DNA of 64,000 nt. Origin: JAJPKK01 sp963787675 (GTDB lineage Bacteria; Pseudomonadota; Alphaproteobacteria; Rhizobiales; Xanthobacteraceae). A program made the translations under genes and the position numbers. This document shows positions 1-7,869 of this stretch, one piece after another; within the stretch, counting starts at the first letter, position 1, and every line of letters starts with the position of its first letter. The stretch lies in assembly GCA_963787675.1 (NCBI GenBank), contig CAWBDV010000010.1, positions 310,001 to 374,000 of the forward strand, given 5' to 3'. The notes beneath the pieces were generated by a model. That model saw nothing but the letters and a program-made list of their open reading frames with translations, did not search any database and was not told the DNA's origin.

Positions 1-131
1 TCCGCAGTGTGCTGCTTGCCGCCATCCTTGGTGAGATGGATTGCGATCGTCTCGTAGGCTATCCCCTTGAGATTGAGCGCGATGCGCGTCCGATAGGCCG
101 CGGACGAGCGGAAGTAGGAATAGAGCTTCAC
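1..131 (-). CDS. maiA: Maleylacetoacetate isomerase (zeta-class GST), N-terminal part only
   Basis: The first 43 codons of a leftward gene cut by the window edge. The reading from a GTG at 131 gives a thioredoxin-like N-terminus of zeta-class glutathione S-transferases, with the family motif SYFRSSAAYRTRIALNLKG; the SSAAYR serine pair binds and activates glutathione. The enzyme isomerises 4-maleylacetoacetate to fumarylacetoacetate in tyrosine/phenylalanine and gentisate breakdown. Only the N-terminus is visible, so the C-terminal helical domain cannot be checked. The motif is unusually specific, so the family call is firm. The start could also be an ATC or a codon just upstream. It is divergent from the EAL gene with about 230 bases between them. 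Confidence 0.8.
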   Translation of the reverse strand, partial: MKLYSYFRSSAAYRTRIALNLKGIAYETIAIHLTKDGGKQHTA

Positions 132-360
132 GATCTTTGCCCCAAACGGAACTGTGCGGCGCGACAGGATAGCATGCCGGTCACCGCGGTCTCTTCGATT
201 TTCGCCAAGGGCGGAGGTGCATGCGACGGGAGCAACCTCCGCGTGACGCCGGCAAGGAATCCTTAGGATTATCGACATATTGTTGTCACGTTGGAAAATT
301 TCACACTTTGCGCCATTGCACCAATGCGGGTCCGGTCGCGTAATTGGGGTCCCCCGAGAT

Positions 361-1578
361 ATGTCCGAACCTGCCAGAGCCCAGAACGAAACCGCGACGG
401 AGAACAGTCCCGCCGCCTCGCTCTGTTACGTGGTCGATTGTGGCCCAGGAACTCGCGCAGCGATTTCATCGGCGTGCGACGGGATGGGCGTCACCTACCG
501 GTTCTTCGATTCGCTCACCGCCATGCTGGAGAGTTACGCGGCGCTGCGACCGGATCTGCTCATGATCGACATGACCGTCGCCGGCGAGGCTGCGCGGCGG
601 GCGCGCGACGAATTGGTTGCCGCAAATGTCGATCGGCCGATCTGCCTGATGAGCGGCCTCAATGGACTGCTGATCGAGGAAATGCGCCGTTCCTGGGATC
701 GAAGCGGCCTGAAGGCATTGGCTGTGCTTGCCAAGCCGTTGCGCCAGCAGGCCATCAGGCGATCCATCATGCATTTGGTCGGTCGCAGTGCAGCGAAGCC
801 GCCGATCGGCATCACCGAAGTGCTCGAGAATGATTGGTTCGAGCTTTGGTATCAGCCGCGCGTTGACTTGGCGACAAAGGTTCTGGCAGGAGCCGAGGGA
901 CTCTTCCGTGCGCGCCATCCCGAGTTCGGCGTGATACCTGCGGCCGATCTGCTTGACAGCGTCAAGGAGCCCGAACTTTTGAGGCTGACCGCCCGCGTCC
1001 TGGGGCGTGCCATGGGTGATTGGAAATCATTCCGCAATCTCGGTATCCCGATCGAGTTTTCGATCAACATCCCGACGGTTGCGCTCACGAAGCTCTCGCT
1101 GTTTTCAATCTTCTGGGATCAGGCGCCGGACGCCGCGGATTGGCCGGGCATTACCCTCGAATTGAACGAGGACGACGTCATTCCCAATATGAACTTTGCC
1201 TTCGCCACGATGAAGCAGCTTCACAAGCAGAAGATCAAGCTCGCGCTCGATAGCTTCGGGCTGTGTTACGAAGAACTGTCCCGCTACAAGGAACTGCCGT
1301 TCGCCGAAATGAAGATCGATCGCAGCCTGATTTTCCGATGCGACGACGATGCCCATCAGGCCGGATTGTGCGAGACGATCATCGAATTCGCCCATCGCTA
1401 CGGGGCCAAAGTGGTTGCCGAGGGCGTCGAAACGGCCGGCCAGGCAGCGATGCTGCGAAAATTGGGATGCGACTACGCGCAGGGGCACCTGTTTGCGCGG
1501 CCGATGACCAAATCGGATTTTCTGGGGCTGCTGCAGCAGCGCTCCGCGAAGGCCGCGGCGCGAAGCACGGCAGCCTGA
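361..1578 (+). CDS. Receiver-like plus degenerate EAL domain protein
   Basis: A 405-residue protein if the ATG at 361 is used; an earlier TTG at 280 only adds unconserved sequence. Residues about 20-140 resemble a response-regulator receiver: an LLMIDMTV strand carries a possible phospho-Asp and an LAKPL loop carries the conserved Lys. Residues about 155-395 form an EAL domain (c-di-GMP phosphodiesterase family). Several catalytic positions are kept: the EGL glutamate, FSIN, LELNE, MKIDRS and VAEGVET. However, the metal-binding DDFGTG is DSFGLC, losing the second Asp. That predicts weak or no phosphodiesterase activity and perhaps a c-di-GMP-binding or scaffold role. No membrane segment is visible. 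It converges on the MarR gene with almost no gap. Confidence 0.85.
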   Translation: MSEPARAQNETATENSPAASLCYVVDCGPGTRAAISSACDGMGVTYRFFDSLTAMLESYAALRPDLLMIDMTVAGEAARRARDELVAANVDRPICLMSGLNGLLIEEMRRSWDRSGLKALAVLAKPLRQQAIRRSIMHLVGRSAAKPPIGITEVLENDWFELWYQPRVDLATKVLAGAEGLFRARHPEFGVIPAADLLDSVKEPELLRLTARVLGRAMGDWKSFRNLGIPIEFSINIPTVALTKLSLFSIFWDQAPDAADWPGITLELNEDDVIPNMNFAFATMKQLHKQKIKLALDSFGLCYEELSRYKELPFAEMKIDRSLIFRCDDDAHQAGLCETIIEFAHRYGAKVVAEGVETAGQAAMLRKLGCDYAQGHLFARPMTKSDFLGLLQQRSAKAAARSTAA

Positions 1579-1579
1579 A

Positions 1580-2092
1580 TCACTCGTCGTCGTTCATCGC
1601 GCCGCTGGCGGTATGGCTCGTCAACGCGCGCGACCGTTCGGTGAGCCGGTCAACCGCGCGCTCGAACGCGGGCCGGTCGGCCGGATCGATCGCTTCGAAC
1701 AAGTGATGGGCAAAATCGAGTGCGCCTGGGGCAAGATCGTGATAGATCGCCCGCCCCGCGGGGGTCAGGGACAAAAGCGCTTCGCGGCGGTCGGCGCGGT
1801 TCTCGCGTCGGACGATGAGCTTGCGCCGCTCCAGCGCCTGCACCGCGCGCGACACTTTGGTCTTGTGCATATGGCTGTGGGCGCCGATCGCCTTTGCCGT
1901 CATCACCTCGAACTCGCCAAGCGTGACGAGGATCCGCCATTCCGGCACGCCAATGCCGTAGCGGTCGACATAGATGCGCGACAGCGCCTCGGATACAAGG
2001 CTTGCGACTACGTTGAGCCGGTAGGGGAGGAATTCGTCAAGCTTGAGCGGCGCCTCGGAATCGGCCGCGCTGCGCGCATGTTCTTTCGCCAT
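1580..2092 (-). CDS. MarR-family transcriptional regulator
   Basis: A 170-residue protein from an ATG at 2092, the start used because residues before it in the open frame look non-coding. It has a MarR winged helix-turn-helix: dimerisation helices, then WRILVTLGEF, a recognition helix around HMHKTKVSRAVQALERR, and a wing with ENRADRREALLSLTPAGR. MarR proteins are cytoplasmic dimers that usually repress nearby genes and release DNA when they bind small phenolic ligands. No adjacent target is obvious. The gene is tail-to-tail with the EAL gene. The ligand cannot be inferred from sequence. Confidence 0.9.
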   Translation of the reverse strand: MAKEHARSAADSEAPLKLDEFLPYRLNVVASLVSEALSRIYVDRYGIGVPEWRILVTLGEFEVMTAKAIGAHSHMHKTKVSRAVQALERRKLIVRRENRADRREALLSLTPAGRAIYHDLAPGALDFAHHLFEAIDPADRPAFERAVDRLTERSRALTSHTASGAMNDDE

Positions 2093-2132
2093 GGTGCCGC
2101 CGCCGATCCCTGCCGGACTGTGCCCGAAGATT

Positions 2133-2351
2133 TTATGAACATGGCCGAAGTTGCGGCGCTGTGCAACCGATGATGGTTCGGTGGGCAAAGGCCGCGTCGA
2201 ACATGATCAGGTGATGAGCCACGACCAATTCATTTTGCGAGATCGGCGAGGCCTGCCACCACTTGTCGAGATCGAGTTCGAAACGGGTGTTCGTCGACAG
2301 AACCGGAAGAAAGCGGATGATGGCCGCCGCAAACGCCACTATGATATTCAT
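2133..2351 (-). CDS. Possible small hypothetical protein (doubtful)
   Basis: A 72-codon open frame between the membrane protein gene and the MarR gene. It would encode a short N-terminal hydrophobic stretch (MNIIVAFAAAIIRFLPVL) followed by a soluble tail. No convincing Shine-Dalgarno precedes the ATG and no family is recognised. It fills most of a 286-base gap, so it may be a real small membrane peptide or chance open frame in GC-rich DNA. The second is at least as likely. Confidence 0.2.
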   Translation of the reverse strand: MNIIVAFAAAIIRFLPVLSTNTRFELDLDKWWQASPISQNELVVAHHLIMFDAAFAHRTIIGCTAPQLRPCS

Positions 2352-2378
2352 GCTGAGACGGCGGCGGGCGGGCCCACT

Positions 2379-3788
2379 CTACATCTGCTTCGTCAACGAC
2401 ATCAAAGAAGCGTCCGTGGGCACTGATCGCCGCGCATCGCTCGACCGGTGGTGCGCGAGTAGTGCGGGAACGAGACCGGCAAGGCCGGCGAGCACGCACC
2501 AATAAGCATAGCGAAAATCAGCGGCGACCCCGAAAATTCCAAATGAAAGCAGGTACACAATTCCCGAGCTTGTAATGCTGACGGCGAATGCTCCAGATGA
2601 TGTCAAGCGTCCTCGCCACGCCAACGCGCAGACCGCGGCTGCAAACACGAACCATGCTCCGGCGCGAAACAGGATGGTCGACTTCAGCGCGTCGTGCAGC
2701 GCCACGATCCTGATGAAATAGGGATTGCGCGCGAGCGGCACTTGATCGGGAAGTTCGATGTTATCGAGATCGAGTGTCGGATTAGCTCCCGAAAGAAAGC
2801 TCCAGAAAACGGAGCGACGATGGCTGAGATACGCGAGTGGATGAGTGGCAACCGCTTGCAACCATGACTGCGTCAAGCGCGGCGTACCGAAGATAACGTC
2901 ATCTTTGCGCTCCAGCCGGTCCATCGCAAATTTGCAGGGATCGAGCGTCCAGTACCCGTCCCAACGCGCAGCGTTATAACACTGTGTGACGAGCAATGCG
3001 TTTTCGTCCGCAGTCCAAGAAACCGGAAATTGGTTTTGCTGCGTGAAATACGTGATGCCGCCGAGATCGAAGACGAGGAGCGAATGAAGCGGGTTCTGGC
3101 GATGAACCCCCAAAACGCCGTAGTAGACGATTTGAATGAGCACGTAGCCCGCGATCACCGCAGGTATGAACAGAAGCGCCGTCCGTTTCCACGAGAAGCG
3201 CGCAGGCCACAAACTGTAGGCCACAAGCAGCGGCGCCGCGAAAATGGAATTGGGGCGCAACAGCACCCCCAACGCGACCAGTGCAAGCGCGAACCCTTGC
3301 ACCGCCAAGCGCCACGGCGGCACGCGATCTGCAACGAGAAAGGTGATCGCGGCCGCGAGCAACCATATGACGGCAAACAGGATGTCGCGCCAGATCATGG
3401 CGAGGAGCATGAAGGCGGGCGGGACGAAGGCGAGCAGCAGAACGGCGATCGCGAGCGCACCAGAGATCCGGACGACCGCCAACGCGATGATGCCGAACGC
3501 CGACCAGTAGAGCGCTGCGTTCAGAAGGAACACGCTGCCCGATCCGGGCGAGATCGGGTCGATGAACGACCAGACGATGGTCATGATCGGGGACTGCCAG
3601 TCGCCCAAATAGTATTGTTGCACGTACCCATAGATGTAATTCGCATCCTCGGTCAGGTAGCCGGGGTAGAAGACGAGAACGGTCACGACCAGGCCGACGC
3701 ACGCCATCGCGGCCACGAGCATTGCGGCGTAGGGCTTGCGTATTTCGGCTGCCAATGGCTGGCGGACTTGTGATTGGGAAATAGTCAC
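2379..3788 (-). CDS. Polytopic membrane protein, GT-C glycosyltransferase-like
   Basis: A 469-residue protein with about ten to eleven predicted membrane segments, starting at a GTG. After the first segment lies a loop with YPGYLTEDANYIYGYVQQYY then GDWQSP. Acidic residues in this first large extracytoplasmic loop are what GT-C enzymes (lipid-linked sugar users such as ArnT or mannosyltransferases) use for catalysis, so a GT-C role is inferred, not shown. A long soluble loop around residues 240-340 contains two Cys (TQCYNAARWDGYWTLDPC) that could form a disulfide. It lies next to a GT2 membrane glycosyltransferase on the other strand, which fits cell-surface glycan work. The substrate is unknown. 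Confidence 0.6.
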   Translation of the reverse strand: MTISQSQVRQPLAAEIRKPYAAMLVAAMACVGLVVTVLVFYPGYLTEDANYIYGYVQQYYLGDWQSPIMTIVWSFIDPISPGSGSVFLLNAALYWSAFGIIALAVVRISGALAIAVLLLAFVPPAFMLLAMIWRDILFAVIWLLAAAITFLVADRVPPWRLAVQGFALALVALGVLLRPNSIFAAPLLVAYSLWPARFSWKRTALLFIPAVIAGYVLIQIVYYGVLGVHRQNPLHSLLVFDLGGITYFTQQNQFPVSWTADENALLVTQCYNAARWDGYWTLDPCKFAMDRLERKDDVIFGTPRLTQSWLQAVATHPLAYLSHRRSVFWSFLSGANPTLDLDNIELPDQVPLARNPYFIRIVALHDALKSTILFRAGAWFVFAAAVCALAWRGRLTSSGAFAVSITSSGIVYLLSFGIFGVAADFRYAYWCVLAGLAGLVPALLAHHRSSDARRSVPTDASLMSLTKQM

Positions 3789-3914
3789 ACGTGCTCAGTG
3801 AAATATGCGGGGACTGTTGGCTCCGTGCCGCATGGATATAGCTTCACCGTCGCATTTCATACCAGGCCGGCTCCGTGTTAACAGAGGGACGGGGCTGGCA
3901 ATAACAATGAAAAG

Positions 3915-5195
3915 ATGGGCGTGGGGATTGCGCCGCGAGGTCGATGGGCGACGATGGCCTGGTCGAGCGACGCCTTGATGGCTGCGCAAATCTCATCGCC
4001 TTTCGAGGAGCCGGCTGGAGCCGCGGGCGCTCTCGAACTCACCATCCTGATGCCGTGCCTCAATGAGGCGGAGACGCTCGCGATATGCGTTGCAAAGGCG
4101 CGGGCCTTTCTTGTTCGCACCGGCATCGCCGGTGAAGTGCTGGTCGCGGACAACGGGTCGACCGACGGCTCTGTTGAATTGGCGAAGCGCAGCGGCGCGC
4201 GGGTGACCGCAGTCGCCGAGCGCGGCTATGGCGCGGCGCTTCGGGGCGGCATCGCGGCGGCGCGCGGCCGTTTCGTCGTCATGGGCGATGCCGACGACAG
4301 CTATGATTTCTCCGATCTCGAAGCGTTCGTCGAGAAACTCCGCGGTGGCTGCGATCTCGTCATGGGCAACCGATTTGCCGGTGGAATCGCGTCCGGCGCG
4401 ATGCCGTTCCTGCATCGTTATCTTGGCAATCCGGCCCTCAGCCTGATCGGACGCGTCTTCTTCCACCCTCCCATCCGCGATTTCCATTGCGGCTTGCGCG
4501 GTTTCCGCCGCGACGCCATTGCGCGGCTCGACCTGCGCACGTCCGGTATGGAGTTCGCGAGCGAGATGGTGGTGCGCGCAGCACTGGCGCGGCTCATCAT
4601 TGCCGAAGTGTCGACGACCCTCTCGATCGACGGCAGGTCGCGGCCGCCGCATCTGCGCACTTGGCAGGATGGCTGGCGGCACCTGCGCTTTCTCCTGTTG
4701 TTCAGCCCGCGCTGGCTGTTCCTTTATCCGGGCCTCGCCCTCATCGCGCTCGGGGCGATCGGAAGCGCAGCGCTGTTTCCCGGCCCGTTGAGGATCACGG
4801 AAGGATTTGAACTGGACGACCACACGTTCCTGGTCGCGGCGATGTCGATCCTCGTCGGCGTACAAATCGTGGCTTTCGGCATCATTGCCCGGCATTTCGC
4901 CGCTGCCAATGGCCTTCTGCCGCGCTCGCGTCGTCTCGATGCGCTGCTGACAGCCGTCCCGCTGGAGCGCGGCTTGATGATCGCGCTCGCCGTCGTCGCC
5001 GCCGGAATTGGCGGGGTAGCCTGGTCGCTGTGGCAGTGGGCGCTGGTCGATTTCGGTCCGCTGACGGCGCCGGCCGTCATGCGCGTGCTCACCTTCGCGC
5101 TGGTCTTCATCGCCACCGGGGTGCAATTGGCGTTCGCGCTGTTCCTGCTCGGGGTCGTCATCGACCTGCCATTGGCGCGGAAGGATGGCAAGTAG
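3915..5195 (+). CDS. Membrane-anchored family 2 glycosyltransferase (dolichyl-phosphate sugar synthase type)
   Basis: Up to 426 residues; starts at 3915, 3954 and 3978 are all possible, and homology begins only around ELTILMPCLNEAETL. The GT2 (GT-A fold) domain spans about residues 35-270: the nucleotide-binding LMPCLNEAETL strand, VADNGSTDGS, and the metal-binding region GDADDSYDF. After it come four hydrophobic segments. This architecture matches polyprenyl-phosphate glycosyltransferases that load a sugar from a nucleotide donor onto a lipid carrier at the inner membrane. A GT-C-like membrane protein divergent from it (2379-3788) would be a natural acceptor of such lipid-linked sugars. The donor sugar is unknown. 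Confidence 0.85.
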   Translation: MGVGIAPRGRWATMAWSSDALMAAQISSPFEEPAGAAGALELTILMPCLNEAETLAICVAKARAFLVRTGIAGEVLVADNGSTDGSVELAKRSGARVTAVAERGYGAALRGGIAAARGRFVVMGDADDSYDFSDLEAFVEKLRGGCDLVMGNRFAGGIASGAMPFLHRYLGNPALSLIGRVFFHPPIRDFHCGLRGFRRDAIARLDLRTSGMEFASEMVVRAALARLIIAEVSTTLSIDGRSRPPHLRTWQDGWRHLRFLLLFSPRWLFLYPGLALIALGAIGSAALFPGPLRITEGFELDDHTFLVAAMSILVGVQIVAFGIIARHFAAANGLLPRSRRLDALLTAVPLERGLMIALAVVAAGIGGVAWSLWQWALVDFGPLTAPAVMRVLTFALVFIATGVQLAFALFLLGVVIDLPLARKDGK

Positions 5196-5261
5196 AGGGG
5201 CGTCGCCTCTTATGCGGAGGCGCATTGAAGCTTATTGCAATGAAGGGCCGGCGGCGGCGCT

Positions 5262-5564
5262 TCAGCGCGAGCACTCGATGGCGACGTACTCGGAACACAT
5301 GCTGCCGCGGCAGCTAGCTTCGACGCTGCCGTTGCCACCGGTGATCTCGTCGGGCTCGACCTTGCGGAACGAAACTGCCGCTTCGAATTTCCGCGCCTGG
5401 CAGTAGGCACTCGCCACCTGCTTCCCGCAATTCGCGCCGCTCGCGAGGCACTGGTCGACGCCATAGCCGTCGCGGTGGTTCTCGATGATGAAAATCTTGG
5501 TTTCGGCGGCCGCCGCCTGGAACGAGAAGGCAGAGATCGCCGCAAGGACGACGAGGATACGCAT
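5262..5564 (-). CDS. Small secreted cysteine-containing protein, function unknown
   Basis: A 100-residue product with a clear signal peptide (MRILVVLAAISAFSFQAAAA, cleavage after AAA). The mature part has six cysteines (in QCLASGANC, AYCQARK, EASCRGSMC, IEC), which suggests a disulfide-stabilised periplasmic protein. No family is recognised with certainty. It is convergent with the GT2 gene and divergent from the next glycosyltransferase. The reading frame, signal peptide and cysteine pattern make it a convincing gene, but a role cannot be assigned. Confidence 0.7.
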   Translation of the reverse strand: MRILVVLAAISAFSFQAAAAETKIFIIENHRDGYGVDQCLASGANCGKQVASAYCQARKFEAAVSFRKVEPDEITGGNGSVEASCRGSMCSEYVAIECSR

Positions 5565-5799
5565 GGCGGAGCCCGCAGGATCGGAAGAGATTGTTCGAAA
5601 ATGCGCGCAAAGACGTTAAAGCCCCGTTAACCGTCCGGGACCCGCGGCTTGATGCAATCGCAGCCCCGGCGCCATCCGCAAATCCCCGGAGGTGGAACGA
5701 AATGTTAGATTGGCCGTGGAAGAATCGGGTTCTTCCGTTGTGTTGCGCGTTTGAATAACGTCTGCGCCGGATATCCGGCGCCTCGGGATCGCCAGTCTC

Positions 5800-6900
5800 A
5801 TGCCCGCGATTAAGGTCGCAATCATATTTGCAACCGACGGCTCGGACGGCGGCGACGAAATCATCGCCCCATTCGCAACAGCGAGTTTTGCCGCAGGCTT
5901 GCGCATTGCGGGTTCCACCCCACTCATGATTGCGGTGACGCCGGATGGGGAGGCAGTGGCCGCACAGACGCTCGGCGGAGCCGATCTGGTGCGCTCCTCT
6001 GCTGCCGGTCTTCGTGACCTCATCGCCGGCGAACGGCCGGATGCGATCCAGACGTTTGGGATGGAGACGCGCCTCACGGGGATCTGGCCGATGGCGACTG
6101 CTCTTGAAGTGCCGCTCGCACATTGCGTGTCGTCCTGGCGTGGCGGCGACACGCAGAGGCGCCCGGTCGTAGGATCGGCCTTCGCGGTGGCACGAGCGAA
6201 GCGCGCAAGCCGTCATGTCGGGGCTGTGATCGGCACCAGCCGGGCCGCGGCGGGGCGCCTGATCGCCGCCGGCTGGTTTTCCGGTGCTGCGTTCTCCGTG
6301 ATCCTGCCGCCGCCGGTCGAACGGATCGGCGCTGTCCCGGTGTCGGCGCCGCGAGCGGCGAGCGGCGAGCCGGTGTTCGGTATCTATGCGCCCGGCGCGC
6401 CGGGCGATCTCTTTGCCTTTGTCGCGCGTGCAATCGATCTTACCGGGCGGCGCGACGCCATACGGATACGTGTCGCGGCAAAGCATCTGCCGCGCGAGCC
6501 GGGACCAATTGCAGTCGTTGAAGCGACCGGCATCAACGAATTCCTTGCTACCATTGATGTGCTGGTGGTGCCCGCTTATGACGACGCCGCTGCGCCGGCG
6601 GTCATCGCGGCGTTGCGGGCCGGCAAATCGGTGATCGTGCCGGATTGCGGCGGCGCCGCCGAGCTCATCGAATACGGCCGGCATGGCGTGATGTTCGCGG
6701 CCGGGAGCGTCTACCACCTTGCCAATGCGATGAACCTCATCGGCCAGTCCTGGCAGGACAAGCCGGTGCTGGTGGCTGCGGGTGGTCCGGCGATCGCGAA
6801 GACCCATCCGACGATCGTGGCGCAGGGCTTTGCCGCCGCCCTTCAGCGGCTGGTGTCTGCACGTTCGCAACAGCGTGTCGCGGGCTCCTCCCATGGCTGA
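5800..6900 (+). CDS. Glycosyltransferase-like protein (GT4/GT-B type)
   Basis: A 366-residue protein. The C-terminal half carries a GT-B-like nucleotide-sugar binding region: a VVPAYDDAAAPAVIAAL segment occupying the place of the usual E-x7-E loop, then SVIVPDCGGAAELIEYG and a VYHLANAMN helix, as in group-1 transferases. The classic first Glu is Tyr-Asp-Asp here, so it is a divergent member. The N-terminal half is less conserved. The next gene overlaps its stop by eight bases, so the two are translationally coupled. The surroundings (OpgH-like and FkbM domains, GT2) support extracellular glycan synthesis. Donor and acceptor are unknown. Confidence 0.65.
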   Translation: MPAIKVAIIFATDGSDGGDEIIAPFATASFAAGLRIAGSTPLMIAVTPDGEAVAAQTLGGADLVRSSAAGLRDLIAGERPDAIQTFGMETRLTGIWPMATALEVPLAHCVSSWRGGDTQRRPVVGSAFAVARAKRASRHVGAVIGTSRAAAGRLIAAGWFSGAAFSVILPPPVERIGAVPVSAPRAASGEPVFGIYAPGAPGDLFAFVARAIDLTGRRDAIRIRVAAKHLPREPGPIAVVEATGINEFLATIDVLVVPAYDDAAAPAVIAALRAGKSVIVPDCGGAAELIEYGRHGVMFAAGSVYHLANAMNLIGQSWQDKPVLVAAGGPAIAKTHPTIVAQGFAAALQRLVSARSQQRVAGSSHG

Positions 6901-7825
6901 GCTTGGCGCGCCCGGTCTGCGCTACGGCATCGTCGCGCTGGCGCGGAGGGATCGCCGCCTCATGGATGCGACGCTGCAATCGATCGCGCGCCTGCCGGAT
7001 GCACCAGAAGCGACTGTGCTCGCGGTCTCCAAGCTGCGCACTTACGTCTATTCGGATGCTGCGAGCAATCCGTCATCCCCGCGCGGGCTTCGGATCATGC
7101 CCGCGGAAAGCGGCGATGCGCTGCCGATCGCTGATGGCTTCCGCGCCGTCGCCCAGCGCGCCGACATCGTGGTCTTCGTTCCTGAGGGCATCGTCCTCAG
7201 TCCCGACTATCTCGTCTCGGTGCGCGAAACTGCCGAGAACTGGCAGGATATGGTCGGCGAGGTCGCGTTGGTTCATCGGACCGTCGAGAACGATCATCTT
7301 GACCCCGATATCGCTGCGTCTCGCGAAGCGGCACCCAGCCGGTTCTGGGTTGCGTTGCGGTCAAAAAGTCTGTGCGCCAGCCTGTTGTGGCTGCGGGTCG
7401 AGGCCTGCGGCAATCTCAAGTTCAATGCGTTTCCGCAAAGCGCGGAATATCTCGCCTTTTCGGCGCTGCTCGATCAGCTGCGCCCCCGGGGACGCACGCG
7501 CGTGATTTCATCGGACAGGGCCGTCCAACTCCGCCACCCCGGAGAGCGACGCAGCGGCTTCGAGGCCGGGCGGGAGCTTTACGAAGCGCTGAGCCGGATC
7601 GGCGAATGGCGCGAGCGCAGCGATGCGGCATTCGCAGGAGAGGCGAGCTACATCGATCCGCGGTCGGAGAAGCGGCGTCTGTTCGGCGAGCAGGCGATGC
7701 GTTACCTGGGTTCGTCGGCGCCGCGCGCCCACGTCGGCTCGTTCATCAAAGGCATGTTGGCGGCGCGGCGCGAGGCCGCGGCCAGCCGCGAGCGCATCCG
7801 CAGCGACCTGCGCAAGCTGCGTTGA
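6893..7825 (+). CDS. Hypothetical protein, possibly GT-A-like, coupled to the upstream glycosyltransferase
   Basis: A 310-residue protein starting at the ATG at 6893, which overlaps the previous stop. Residues 10-140 look like a nucleotide-diphospho-sugar-transferase fold (LRYGIVALARRDRRLMDATLQSI then a DIVVFVPEG strand and LSPDYL), but the DxD metal motif is not clear. The C-terminal 60 residues are Arg/Ala rich and probably helical. There is no signal peptide or membrane segment. It is likely a partner or second transferase for the upstream GT-B-like protein. I do not recognise a characterised family. Confidence 0.55.
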   Translation: MAELGAPGLRYGIVALARRDRRLMDATLQSIARLPDAPEATVLAVSKLRTYVYSDAASNPSSPRGLRIMPAESGDALPIADGFRAVAQRADIVVFVPEGIVLSPDYLVSVRETAENWQDMVGEVALVHRTVENDHLDPDIAASREAAPSRFWVALRSKSLCASLLWLRVEACGNLKFNAFPQSAEYLAFSALLDQLRPRGRTRVISSDRAVQLRHPGERRSGFEAGRELYEALSRIGEWRERSDAAFAGEASYIDPRSEKRRLFGEQAMRYLGSSAPRAHVGSFIKGMLAARREAAASRERIRSDLRKLR

Positions 7826-7869
7826 CGGCGGTACGTGGTAGCGGGCGTCAATAAGACCGGTGCGGCCGC

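Noticed and set aside
5314..6894. A 526-codon minus-strand frame opposite the glycosyltransferase
   Set aside because: Composition (Arg/His/Gly rich) and lack of domains mark it as a shadow.
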